64,000 nt of DNA, from contig JALQBC010000012.1 of assembly GCA_023375675.1 (NCBI GenBank), positions 1 to 64,000 on the forward strand, written 5' to 3'. The notes under the pieces were generated by a model. The model searched no databases. It had not been told where the DNA came from and was given only the letters and a program-made list of their open reading frames with translations. The stretch is from Cytospora piceicola (Eukaryota > Ascomycota > Sordariomycetes > Diaporthales > Cytosporaceae). This document shows positions 46,847 through 56,858 of the stretch, one piece after another. Each line of letters begins with the position of its first letter. Within the stretch, counting starts at the first letter, position 1. Both the position numbers and the translations under genes were made by a program.

Positions 46847-47866
46847 ATGTTTTCCAAATACACAGACGGGTTCACAGACGGAATCACAAACGGATTCACA
46901 GACGGAGTCACAAACGGATTCATGATGATACGTACCGTACCGTCTTGCAAGTACTGTTCAACCGCGGAACAAGTCCGTACAGATCCGTGCACACGAAAAC
47001 ATGCATGCACTTTCAATGCTCCTCGTCCATCAGACATGCATCCCACGATGTTCCAGAAGGCTGCCTTCTCAAGGAGAATGGAGAATCATTCTCTCCAAAT
47101 GCTGCAGTCTTCCCAAGAAGAAGCAAGACTCTCGGCGGAACAAACCCTCCTGGGTGCCAGCTTTGTGGCGCCTTTCTCGTTTCTCTTTAGCAGCTTTGCA
47201 GCTTGCAGCTTGCAGCAGGGCGACTGGCTGGTCGCTCCTTGTGCTAACGCAGGTTCAGGAAATGGATGGCGGGTGGCTGAATCCAGCTATGAGATGAGGA
47301 TCACAATTCTTCTAGCAGAGCCGGCACTGCCCAAAAAAGTATTGACCCTGTGCTGTATGTACATATTTGGCACACGCCCAATACCGAATTTAATCTGCAT
47401 TGGTTCAACCACCCACCCATCCAACCCACCCTGGAACACCGCCACGCGGTACGGTAATTGCTTTATGCATACACAATGTCTTGGATGCTGCTTATCAAGA
47501 GACGACAAATCCGAATTCGAAGACGGCAGGCAGTGCTGTGTATGGCAACCATGGATCCTTTTTTGGCCCGCGTTGGCCGCAGTGAACGGGCAGGCGGACA
47601 GGGCAGCTGGTGAGCGACCTTTCGGACACGGGGCCGGCGGGTGCGGCTGCGGGTGGGGTTACCGTTACACTGCTTCTGCTGTGCATGAGGGAGTGTCTAT
47701 TTATGGGCCAAACTCTAAATTGCATCTGCGAGTGCTAGGGGGCCATCCTATGGCCCATGCCTTCCTCCGCTTGCTCTACACTAAGTACACTACCCAGTAC
47801 ATACACATGCCGGATGGATCTCCTCGATACCTGCCTGGGTACCTACCAGCCTACCAGCCTACCTAG
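46847..47866 (+). CDS. Long orphan ORF, doubtful gene
   Basis: An uninterrupted ATG-started ORF of 339 codons in a gene-poor interval. No family is recognised. The first 25 codons are a 12-bp tandem array that reads as T-D-G-F/T-N-G-F units. The remainder is rich in Cys, Trp and Gly with one hydrophobic patch (SFVAPFSFLFSSFAA) and no domain-like periodicity. The C-terminus (SPRYLPGYLPAYQPT) is also simple sequence. The length is unusual for chance, but composition argues against an ordinary conserved protein. It could be a lineage-specific gene, a non-coding transcript or a chance ORF. Confidence 0.15.
   Translation: MFSKYTDGFTDGITNGFTDGVTNGFMMIRTVPSCKYCSTAEQVRTDPCTRKHACTFNAPRPSDMHPTMFQKAAFSRRMENHSLQMLQSSQEEARLSAEQTLLGASFVAPFSFLFSSFAACSLQQGDWLVAPCANAGSGNGWRVAESSYEMRITILLAEPALPKKVLTLCCMYIFGTRPIPNLICIGSTTHPSNPPWNTATRYGNCFMHTQCLGCCLSRDDKSEFEDGRQCCVWQPWILFWPALAAVNGQADRAAGERPFGHGAGGCGCGWGYRYTASAVHEGVSIYGPNSKLHLRVLGGHPMAHAFLRLLYTKYTTQYIHMPDGSPRYLPGYLPAYQPT
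46862..46921. repeat. 12-bp tandem repeat, five copies
   Basis: Five units of ACARACGGRNTC alternate GAC and AAC at the second codon position. The array ends at 46921, inside the orphan ORF. Confidence 0.9.
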
Positions 47867-49354
47867 AAGCCCTCACGTAGAACGGCCCCAGATCCGCTCT
47901 GACCAACCAGCAAACAAACATCACTCACCATCACGAGAACCTCACCGCCACTGGCCATCGCAAACAAGCGTTATGAACACTTCCATCCCGTGCCCAGCTG
48001 ACCGACATCTTCATCCAGGGCTTGGATCTGAGCAAGACACCATGTCTGCAGTCAGCTGGCCCCCATGACGGTATCTCTATAACATTATTGATATTGGTTC
48101 AGCTGGTGAGAAGGTAGAGTGCAATACCTACCAGGCGGAAGTGTGTGCTGCGGGGGCACCGAGCCGTCCCGACCTCACCGTGGCCTTCAACCTTTTGCGC
48201 TTCCAACTTCCACTATTGATAGCCTAGGGAATATCAGCTTCAGGTCGCATATACGGATCTGTTCCCACAAGATGCCCGCCCCTCCACCGACAGTGGGTTG
48301 GCAATTGATCAGCTAGATCAACCGGAGAGGACCCTACCCGGAACTTACTTTCGCAGCATTGCCTTCTGCACCGCAATTTTGTCATTTGGCATCATCGGTA
48401 TCCTAAATACTCCAAATCTCGTCGGATTGCCGTTGAGATCCGGCGAGTTTAATCTTGGCAAGCCCGATGCGCGCGGCAGCAACATTCGAGGTGGACCACC
48501 GGTGGAACACCGAGCTTTGCGATTCGCCCGCCAAAGCAGATCTAACGGTGTGCAGGGCCCTTCAGATATGACGGGACAGGGCCTGGAGCTTAGGGCCTGG
48601 AGCTCATGGAACTCATGGAGAACAGGATTCCTGGCTACTGTCCATACGGATCTTTACTATCTACCTACCTAAGGTATGTACACAGTACTACTGAGGCCTC
48701 AAAGCCGCAAAGAAGCATCATCCGGACTATCCCACCTGCCCACCTATTGATTCGCAACCACCACGGCAGAGTACACATGTTTCCTGCATCTTGTAATACC
48801 TGGGCGCGCATAGTCCCCCGCCTGATTGGGCCCTTTACGGATCCGTACGGCTGGCTACTATCTCAACCTGGAAGGTCCCATCGGCAAAAACTACTGTTTT
48901 TTCCGGCCATACACGATCCCCTGTCCCCTTTTGTCGCAAAGATCCCATCGCGGAATCATCAAAGTCCGTTTATGGGAACTGTAGCTGCATTGTCTCGATG
49001 AGCCTGGCAGTCTGGGTGCCTACTTGGGTCCATATTAGATACCCCGGAACCCTCAAAAATGATTAGTTCGTTCGCCGAGATCTCGTCCGACAGTCAGCAG
49101 CAGGGATTCCCAAGATCCACAAAGCCACCCAGAATCGTTGACGCCGTTGTTTAGCCAGCGGTAACACCCACACCCACCGGCTCGGAGCAATCAGACACGA
49201 TGTACTGATGAGAGGGGGGGGGTCTGTCAGAGCCTCATCAAGCAGGTATCACGAGGCACAACCTGGTTGATCTTGGTTTTAGCCTGTCCCTTCGGCTCTA
49301 CCCGATTCCGCGCCCTGGGGCTGACCCCGATGGTCTGGATCACCTATCATACCA
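47867..49354. other. Intergenic, nothing supportable
   Basis: 1.5 kb without a gene-like ORF. A nine-G run lies at 49214-49222. Non-ATG ORFs near 48298-49001 are short and compositionally poor. Confidence 0.5.
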
Positions 49355-49708
49355 TCAGACGTTAGTGTTGGCATCGAAAGATTTGCCACCAAACCCCGCG
49401 GACTCGAATATCGCATCCCAACTACCGCTTGCCGAACCAAGGTTGCTGTAACGAAGCTGCTCGTTCGTGGCACGCTCGATCTCGATTCGTTTGGGATCAT
49501 TTAGCTCGCCGGCACGACGGAGCCGATCGATAAATCCGAAATCTTGTCCGTCGTGCCAAAGATCTCCATGATTTCGATCTACCCAGGGATACGAATAATC
49601 TTTGTATCTAGTGTGAAGGAAACATCTGGCGAGGGACCATGCAGTGTGAAGATTAACTTCTCCACCAGCCCGGTGGGGATCTGTCGTCAACTCGCGAAGA
49701 GAACCAAG
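49355..49708 (-). pseudogene. Exon-like coding relic, unknown family
   Basis: A 118-codon open stretch (with stop) on the minus strand starts right after a good acceptor (TTTGTCCTAG) and ends at TGA. It reads like a real soluble protein C-terminus: TAWSLARCFLHTRYKDYSYP, WVDRNHGDLWHDGQDFGFID and RIEIERATNEQLRYSNLG. Codon choice is balanced, unlike nearby chance ORFs. No matching upstream exon is visible: a CAT/ATG microsatellite and a nine-G run lie immediately upstream (49722-49749), followed by unlike sequence. It may be the surviving last exon of a broken gene, or the terminal exon of a gene with a distant upstream part. I do not recognise the family. Confidence 0.4.
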
Positions 49709-52576
49709 CTAGGACAAAACTCATCATCATCATCATCAAAGGGGGGGGGTGTTTAATTAAACGTCTGGCCCTGGCCGGGGAGATGCCACGTGTGTCTAGT
49801 GCGCGTTGCGGGCCAGCGCTGTGAGGGTTGCCGCCTATTCGCTGTGTCCAGAGTACTGGGTGGGCCCCACGACGACATATGTAGAGTACTTTTGGTATAC
49901 ATTTGCTTGGCCGAGGAGCAGGCAGGGCTTGCCTGTGGGGGCCAAGGTCGGGGGAGACAGTGCCAGAGCACCGTCCCTCGAGCGAACGGGCACTACTCAT
50001 TCAACTACTACCCTATTTCTGGTAGCGAACTCCGGAGATCCAGACTGCCAGATACGCCCACCCACCCACTCCAGCATTTCAAACCTACCGGTACATACAT
50101 ATGACCATCTCGGGGCGCAGCACTCGGAGCACGGTCGTAGCAGCAGCTGCTGCAGTGCATGTAGCAGCTAATTGGGTCCCGAAAGCGTTGAACTGGCAGA
50201 GGCTCACATGGAGACAGCCCATCATCGAGGAAGCTGATGTTCAAATCGGGCAAGGCATCCACTGTCATTGGCTGAGGCACGACAGCGCACGGCCGGATCC
50301 TACGGTATCGGTCATGGCAATTCGAGGAACCGGCGACTCACCGTACGGGTCGCATCTGCTACTACCTTCCACGCGTCTCGCCGTGTGCGTCTGCTGTCGC
50401 CATGCTTGGGGTCACGTCACGAGCCACTTGTCACGCCAGTCGTCTGGCTACTTCGAGGAGCGCGGTTCGAGGCCAATAATGAGGGATAGAGCAGCCTCCC
50501 AGGTCATCGTCATCGACTCGCTTCCCTAATTGAAGATAAAGAGTGTGTGGCAAGGCTTAAACCTGCAGGGAAGGGGGAGAGAACGCTGCAGGACAGTGAG
50601 GCTGGTCATCCCTGCTCCTTGGCTACGCCACCACCATGCGGGTTGTGAATGGCTCGTCCAGTCTCCTGACGGCGGTATGTCTGCAGCTCATGGACACTTC
50701 TGGCCATGGGGTCGATTGGCCATTGCCAATTCGGGATTTCAGCTTCCCGCAACCAGGATCGGCAAACCACCCCAGTAGCGGTCGTTCGTGCGCTGTCAAC
50801 CGCTTCGGATAAATCCAGGCAAGTTTTGTGGTTGAGCGATCAGGCGGTCAAGTGAGTAGTGTACACATGTTTGGCTCCGTGTTGACGGGGGGCGGCATCG
50901 GGGACCTGAGATACCACTTCACGTCGCACACGTCGGCGACCACCCTCGCGCGGGAGGCTCGCCTCTGTCGATAGTGTCACAACGCCGCTGTGCTCGTTGT
51001 GTTGTGTCCTGCGATCAACACATTACTTGACTTCATCTGGCAGGGAGGAACACAGCCCAGGAGGCAGGGAAGACGCAATGTTCTTCGCTTTGCAGGCTGT
51101 CGTGTTCCCCTCGGAAATTCTCTGCCGTGCAAGTGTCTGGGCTTACGTCTTATCAATGTGCTTCCGTCGGGACCTTGCAGCCATGGCTGGGTCTGGCGAC
51201 CCACACTCGACACGGTCGATGACGGCGGATGAGGGTGTCCTCCCTCGACAACGGGATCTTGGCTCGTAAAAGGTCCGCCGCCACATCCAGGAAGTCGGTA
51301 AAGAAAGACGGCTTGGTGAAGGGATAGGGAAGAAAAAAAATTGAGAGCCAGCTACTGTCCTCTCTTTGCCTCTGACATCGGCGACTTCTGCGCGACCCTT
51401 GTCTCCGGTTCATGTCTTGTGGGATGGTTGCACGGTTCCCAATGATAGGAGCGGGATCCCATCCCCCACCCCCCCCCCCCTCTCCGCCCGGCGGTGGACA
51501 TGCCAGCATGTCGAGGGTGACAATCCAAGACCGGGCGCGAACAGGCGCTCTGTTGACAAGCCCTTGTACACGCGCGCACCGTGGGCTCGGTATCGTCGAC
51601 GTCGGACAAGGGCATCTCGCGAGTACTGCGGAATTGGGACCGAAGTCTGTCTATCTCTGTTGATGCCCAAATCTCACACAGATACTCATTGTCATCTCGG
51701 CTACCGGTGAGTCGGGTCCAGTGGCCACTTAGACAGCCCGTTCCCTCTGTGCTTTGCTGTTGTGTTCACATAGCAATGGCGATCTGCTGCAGGGCCTGAC
51801 TTTCCGCTCATCTATCCTGCATAAACCACGTCAAGGGATGTTACACGGATGGAGGATTGTAAGTCACTCGCCCTCGTAAAGTTGGCGTTCCTGGTAAGGC
51901 GTTTGTTGATCCCCGTTCAGGCTTCCTTTTTTCTAGATCTGATCTGAGCACAGCATACACTACGGTCCAAGTGGCAGCAAGCTTTTGCATTAGTAGCAGC
52001 AGAGGAGTGGCCCACAAAGTTATGTAATCTCTGGCAGAGGGGGGGGGGACTTCATGGGCCGCTGGTGCCGATGTGCCTCGAGACATCTCTCCCTCGCGGT
52101 TCACCACACTGGAGCCGAACGGTCTACCTGATTAGATGAAAATGGCATTTTTATGGTCGCGGGCTAGACTTCGCTTCACTGGCCAGACCTCTTGGTTGTT
52201 TTTTCTTGGGCGCGGAGTGAAGAAGCACCCCGAGAAGCAAGGAGAGACAAATCATGCAGGTCAGGCGACGCAGGAAGAAGCAACATCTAGGGGCCTATGT
52301 AACGTGACAATTTTGCGACGTCATAATTCCGTGAAGCTCAATGAAGAAGATAATGCAGTCTTCAGCGTACAAGGCCCTGGCCCCCCGATGTGGCTTGCGA
52401 TAAAAGTTACCTCTTAGGGAGGGGGTGCTAAGGTCCGCCGCTGCATTGAGACCTGGGCTGCGTCTGTCTTGTGTGTCAATTTACAAGTCTCATGCTGTAT
52501 TCTGTCTATAGATCTAAAAAGTTCATGACGTTGTGTCTCTAGGCGACTGTGTCTTAACGATGATAGGGCACGCTCG
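49709..52576. other. Intergenic, repeat-punctuated, no supportable gene
   Basis: 2.9 kb. It contains a (CAT)n run (49722-49737), G runs at 49741-49749 and 52039-52048, and a 12-C run at 51469-51480. ORFs on both strands (for example 50101-50529) have shadow-like composition. No RNA gene seen. Confidence 0.5.
51469..51480. repeat. Poly-C tract (12)
   Basis: Uninterrupted C run in a C-rich context. Confidence 0.95.
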
Positions 52577-53750
52577 TTATTGAGCTGCCCCATTGCCATT
52601 TTCCTTTGTTGTATCCACCAGACCGTTTGAAAACTCCAAGGTCACCAAGCCGTCCTTGTAGTCGACAACCTTTACGGACTCTAAGTCCTTCACGATCCAG
52701 TCCGGCTGAGCGCTTTTCACTTGCTCCACAGTGTGGCTTGTCACCAACCCCAAGACCTTACAGCCGGCGGCCTTGCCCGCCTTGATGCCAGCAGGTGCGT
52801 CCTCCAACACCAGCACGCTCTTGTCATCTCCCTCTACAGAGATGCGCTCACGCCCCAAGAGGTAGCAAGCTGGGTCGGGCTTCCCGTTCTGGACAGACTC
52901 GGCCGTCACGAGGTGCTCTGGTGTTGGTAGTTCGAGTCTTTTCAGCCAGCCGGTAACGAGAGGCAAGGTTCCGGACGTGACGATGGCCCAGAGAATGTTG
53001 CGGTCGCCAACTTCCTTCAGGAGAGAGCGGGCTCCGGGGATCTCAACAGCATCATCTCCGTAAAGCTTAGGGAGAAGACCTTCCATGTGTTGGACATCTG
53101 GGATGGCAGTTAGTATCATATGCTTCTGGCAGGCTGCTCACGTTGATCCCCAGAGCCCTCTGAGACGGAAACCAGGCAAGGGAGTATGCCGAACAGAAGG
53201 ACGAGCGCTACATTGCCATGAACCTCTTTCCACTGGGTCAGGTTCGGCGCCTGCCCCCAGAGCCACAATGAGAGCCTTCCCAATGAGCAGTGACGTGAGT
53301 GTCATTTATTGTCCACTTCAAGTTGATACCCTCATGATTGACATCGACCATGCTCAGGATCAACAAGCTTTCTTCGCGCCCTTCGCCCCAGCTCCCTTCT
53401 GTCTCACACAAGCTTCATGGCGCCGGGTTCCTTAGTAGTGGTACTTACACTCCCAGTTTGCCTTCTCAGGGGCCAAGACCTTGAGCATGTCTATGCTTCT
53501 CCGGCCGTGAGATGTCTGAAGGATGACTTCAGGATCAACGCCAATTTCCTTTCCCACACTTCAGAACCTCACGACTCGACGTCAGCGACTGGCAAGTATG
53601 ATTGAGAGCCGGACACCTGGGTGTGTGGACAGGTGGTACTCACTTCTCCCAATGCTTTTCGACGGCCGCTGTCGAGTCTATTATTGTGCCGTCCATATCG
53701 AAGAGGAAGCCATGGAAAGAGGCCCGCACTGGCGGCGCTGAGAAGCTCAT
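52577..53750 (-). CDS. HAD-superfamily phosphatase, glycerol-3-phosphatase (Gpp1/Rhr2) like
   Basis: Predicted to dephosphorylate glycerol-3-phosphate to glycerol, the last step of osmolyte synthesis; related enzymes act on 2-deoxyglucose-6-phosphate or other sugar phosphates. Three exons: 53750-53644, 53558-53449 and 53097-52577, giving 245 aa, a normal length. HAD motif I is FLFDMDGTIIDS with D18 and D20. The cap region has TSHGRRSIDMLKVLAPEKANWEYV, rebuilt across the third junction. Motif II is AIVTSGT, motif III region ESVQNGKPDP, and motif IV VLEDAPAGIKAGKAAG. Intron 2 (53098-53448) is 351 nt, far longer than other introns here, and has a perfect TACTAAC branch site 11 nt before the acceptor. 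It shares a divergent promoter with NUG1. Exact substrate is inferred. Confidence 0.85.
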
Positions 53751-54128
53751 TGTAAATGTTGCAAAGACTTCTGTCACAGAAGTTTCGAGGAGGTTGGTAG
53801 TTAGAATTCCCAAATAAACTTGAAGGTCGAAGAAAATGAATTAGATATATATCGTTGTCGTTGACCGACCGGAGTATCCATTCCAAGGATTATACCGGAA
53901 CTACCAGAATGAGTTAGCGTTATACGAGTGAACGACCCTGAGATATGATTGAGGGTTAGGATGTTTATCGATAAGCAGGGCGGTGGACATTTTTTGGCTT
54001 TCTGCCGCCTTACTTTTTGCCGCTCGCTTTTTTCCTCATCCCAACCCGCAGCCATCACTTGCTACATACATACATACACACCACCCATACACTCGATCCA
54101 AATCACTGAATTGGAACTTTGAGTCATA
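53751..54128. other. Shared divergent promoter, GPP-like / NUG1
   Basis: 378 bp between divergent starts. It carries the palindrome TTTATCGATAAG at 53964-53975, T/C-rich stretches before NUG1 and a (CATA)n-like run at 54065-54080. Confidence 0.65.
53964..53975. promoter_or_regulatory. TTATCGATAAG palindrome in the GPP/NUG1 promoter
   Basis: A perfect TTATCGATAA palindrome (two inverted, abutting GATAA sites) lies about 154 bp before the NUG1 start and 214 bp before the GPP start. The same decamer occurs once more in the window, in the DIS3 promoter. Confidence 0.45.
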
Positions 54129-55841
54129 ATGGCTGGCTCAATCAACAAGCCTTCGAGTAAGCTAACGAATGAATTGTGTGGCTACAGCGACAAACCAACT
54201 AATTATTTGCCCCTAGAGCCGAAGTCCAAGCGTGGCACCACCAGGTTACGCCACAAGATCGAGAAGAAGTCCGCGGCCAAGCAAAGGAAAGATAGAAAGG
54301 CTGCCAAGAAGAACCCAGAATGGCGCTCTAAGTTGAAGAAGGATCCTGGTATCCCCAATCTCTTCCCATACAAGGAGAAGCTGCTCCAGGAGATCGAGGA
54401 GAAGAAGGCTCGCAAGTTGGAAGAGGCACAAAAGCGAAGAGAAGCCACCAAGGCTGCAAGGACCGGACAGGTCAAGCAGGGCGATGATGCCGAGGGCGAT
54501 ATGGAAGACATCGAGGGCGAGGACTCTGAGCTGGACGACGACGACATGATGGACGACGACGACGACGTCGACGAGTCAAACCCAATGGCAGCGCTGTTGG
54601 CAAGCGCAAGGCGCGCGGCCGAGAAATACGAGCAAGATCTAGAGAGCGGCGGCGAAATGGAAGAGGATGATGACGACTATGACAGCGACGAGGAGGAGTC
54701 TGGCGCTGTCGCGGTGGCAGGCAACGCTACGTCACGGAGAGCTTACGACAAAGTATTCAAGCAGGTCGTCGAGCAAGCAGATGTTGTCCTCTACGTCTTG
54801 GATGCCAGAGATCCTGAGGGAACACGGTCAAGAGAAGTCGAGAGGTCCGTCTTGGCGGCAGCTGAGAGCGGAAAGCGACTTATTCTGGTCCTGAACAAGA
54901 TCGATCTGATCCCACCGCCCGTCCTCAAGGCCTGGCTCACCAACCTCCGCCGAGAATTCCCCACACTTCCTATCCGGGCATCGAACGCCGCCCCCAACGC
55001 TTCCACGTTCAATCACAAGGAACTCACAGTTCAGAGCACTAGCGCAACACTGTTCCGTGCCCTGAAGGCATTCGCCGCCGGTCGCAACCTCAAGCGCTCC
55101 ATATCCGTCGGTGTCATCGGTTACCCCAATGTCGGAAAGTCCTCCGTGATCAACTCTCTCCTGGCCCGCCTCGGCGGCAGCCGTCAGAGATCAGCTTGCC
55201 CCGCCGGCGCAGAGGCTGGTGTCACGACGTCCATCCGCGCCGTGAAGATCGACAGCAAGCTCACTCTTCTCGACTCCCCTGGTATCGTCTTCCCTTCGAC
55301 GACGGACCCCTCGACATCCACATTCGTCCCCAAAAACGCCAGTGAGGCGCACGCGCACCTCGTGCTGCTCAACGCCGTCCCGCCCAGGCTCATCGAGGAC
55401 CCCAGGCCCGCGGTCACGCTCCTTCTCAAGCGGTTGTCGACTTCGCCAGCTCTGATGGAGAAGCTGACGAGCGTGTACGACCTTCCCGCCTTGCTGCCAA
55501 GCGGCGGTGATGCAACGGCGGACTTCCTCGTCCAGGTTGCGCGGAAGCGTGGTCGTCTGGGCAGGGGCGGAATACCCAACCTGCAGGCGGCGGCCATGAC
55601 GGTTGTCACCGACTGGAGGGACGGCAGGATTCAGGGCTGGGTGGACCCACCAGCAGAGGATGTTGCTGCCGCTGCCACCCCAGCCGATGCTGTTGTTGCC
55701 GGCATCAAGTCTGCTGCTCCTGCCGTGAATGCGGGTGGAGACCAGAAGCAGATCGTCACGGAGTGGGCGGCGGAGTTCAAGCTCGACGGGCTGTGGGGCG
55801 ACGAGTCCACGGAGACCAAGGAGGTCGAGATGCAGGGCTGA
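54129..55841 (+). CDS. NUG1: Nuclear GTPase NUG1 (GNL3/nucleostemin family)
   Basis: Nucleolar/nuclear GTPase needed for assembly and export of the 60S ribosomal subunit. Exons 54129-54156 and 54217-55841, 550 aa. The first intron follows nine codons and restores NKPSKPKSKRGTTRLRHKIE, the basic N-terminal domain. A coiled, Lys/Glu/Arg-rich segment (about 45-115) and an acidic stretch (about 118-200) follow. The GTPase domain is circularly permuted, with G4 NKIDL at about 235 before G1 GYPNVGKSS at about 311, and G3 DSPGI at about 361. This order is diagnostic for the YlqF/YawG group. It is convergent with DIS3, another RNA/ribosome-related gene. Confidence 0.95.
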   Translation: MAGSINKPSSKLTNELCGYSDKPTNYLPLEPKSKRGTTRLRHKIEKKSAAKQRKDRKAAKKNPEWRSKLKKDPGIPNLFPYKEKLLQEIEEKKARKLEEAQKRREATKAARTGQVKQGDDAEGDMEDIEGEDSELDDDDMMDDDDDVDESNPMAALLASARRAAEKYEQDLESGGEMEEDDDDYDSDEEESGAVAVAGNATSRRAYDKVFKQVVEQADVVLYVLDARDPEGTRSREVERSVLAAAESGKRLILVLNKIDLIPPPVLKAWLTNLRREFPTLPIRASNAAPNASTFNHKELTVQSTSATLFRALKAFAAGRNLKRSISVGVIGYPNVGKSSVINSLLARLGGSRQRSACPAGAEAGVTTSIRAVKIDSKLTLLDSPGIVFPSTTDPSTSTFVPKNASEAHAHLVLLNAVPPRLIEDPRPAVTLLLKRLSTSPALMEKLTSVYDLPALLPSGGDATADFLVQVARKRGRLGRGGIPNLQAAAMTVVTDWRDGRIQGWVDPPAEDVAAAATPADAVVAGIKSAAPAVNAGGDQKQIVTEWAAEFKLDGLWGDESTETKEVEMQG

Positions 55842-56858
55842 TTACGGACACTACAAGGAAGAATTGATCCCGATGGCCTCGATTGTTCTTCTTCGCTGGC
55901 AAAAGGGGATGTGACATCTATAACAGTTCAGGCGTTTGGCGTCACGATATCAGGTAGACTAGATTGCTCCAGACCTGGAGCGATCACCAAAGGACATTAT
56001 TAGGCTTTCTATGTCAATTCCACTGTCCTATTCGTGCTTTCAAAGATTCAATTTGACATTTCCGCTGGCGATAGATGACATACTATGTTCCCGCCTTGTG
56101 GCACAACTAAATCTTCTAGACTCGCTCACTCGACGTGGCCTTTGTCCTCAGTCACACGTTCTCAAGCATACACTATCATTTTGTATGCTTGGGGAGGGGA
56201 AGAATACTGGACGGAACAACATTGAAAGTCCCAGTCACTGATCAATACCATTACCAAGTACACACGTGGACGGTATGATTCCAATGTCCCCAGCAATACC
56301 AGCCTTCCACCACTTGGGGATGTAAGAGGATGTCGGCTTGACTATATCAGCGTCAATTTTCAGAAGCAGCAAGTGATCCGCATACTCCGGCAAATGTCGC
56401 CCGGGCCATAATTGTTGCGATGTACGGAACAAGCGAGCCATGTAAACACGGTAACCTGAGTGTGTTTTCCTTAGTTCTGGATCTGACAAGGCCGGGGAAG
56501 GACCGAACGTCCAGGGTTTGGAAGAGTTAGGCTGGCTATTCTTGCTGGGAACGAAGAGCCATTAGCAACTCAGCTGGGCTCGTCTCGTTGCTGACGATGT
56601 ACTTGCGGACACTTTATGGTAGTAAACGACATACGATGGGAGAAAAAGCAAGGAATGGCAAAGTTCTGGGACAAAACGTCGATTTGATCACGGCTATATA
56701 GCCTTTGTATTTTTGATGGCGTGCATTGGGCCCGGAACCTCCAAAGCCGTGGAGGCGATATTCCTGGATATCCTCCTCGATCTAACACTACTCTTACTGG
56801 TACTACTACTACTACTACTACCGCCACTACATACACTTCATAGCATAGACGCGAACCC
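55842..56858. other. Convergent intergenic region, NUG1 / DIS3
   Basis: One kilobase of 3' flanks. A (TAC)n run lies at 56800-56820. No supportable gene. Confidence 0.6.

Noticed and set aside
47001..49001. Several 60-130-codon + strand ORFs
   Set aside because: Many use non-ATG starts, overlap each other and lack hydrophobic or domain patterns beyond chance.
50101..50529. 142-codon ATG ORF on the + strand
   Set aside because: Alanine run and mixed composition, no family feature; expected by chance in this GC range.
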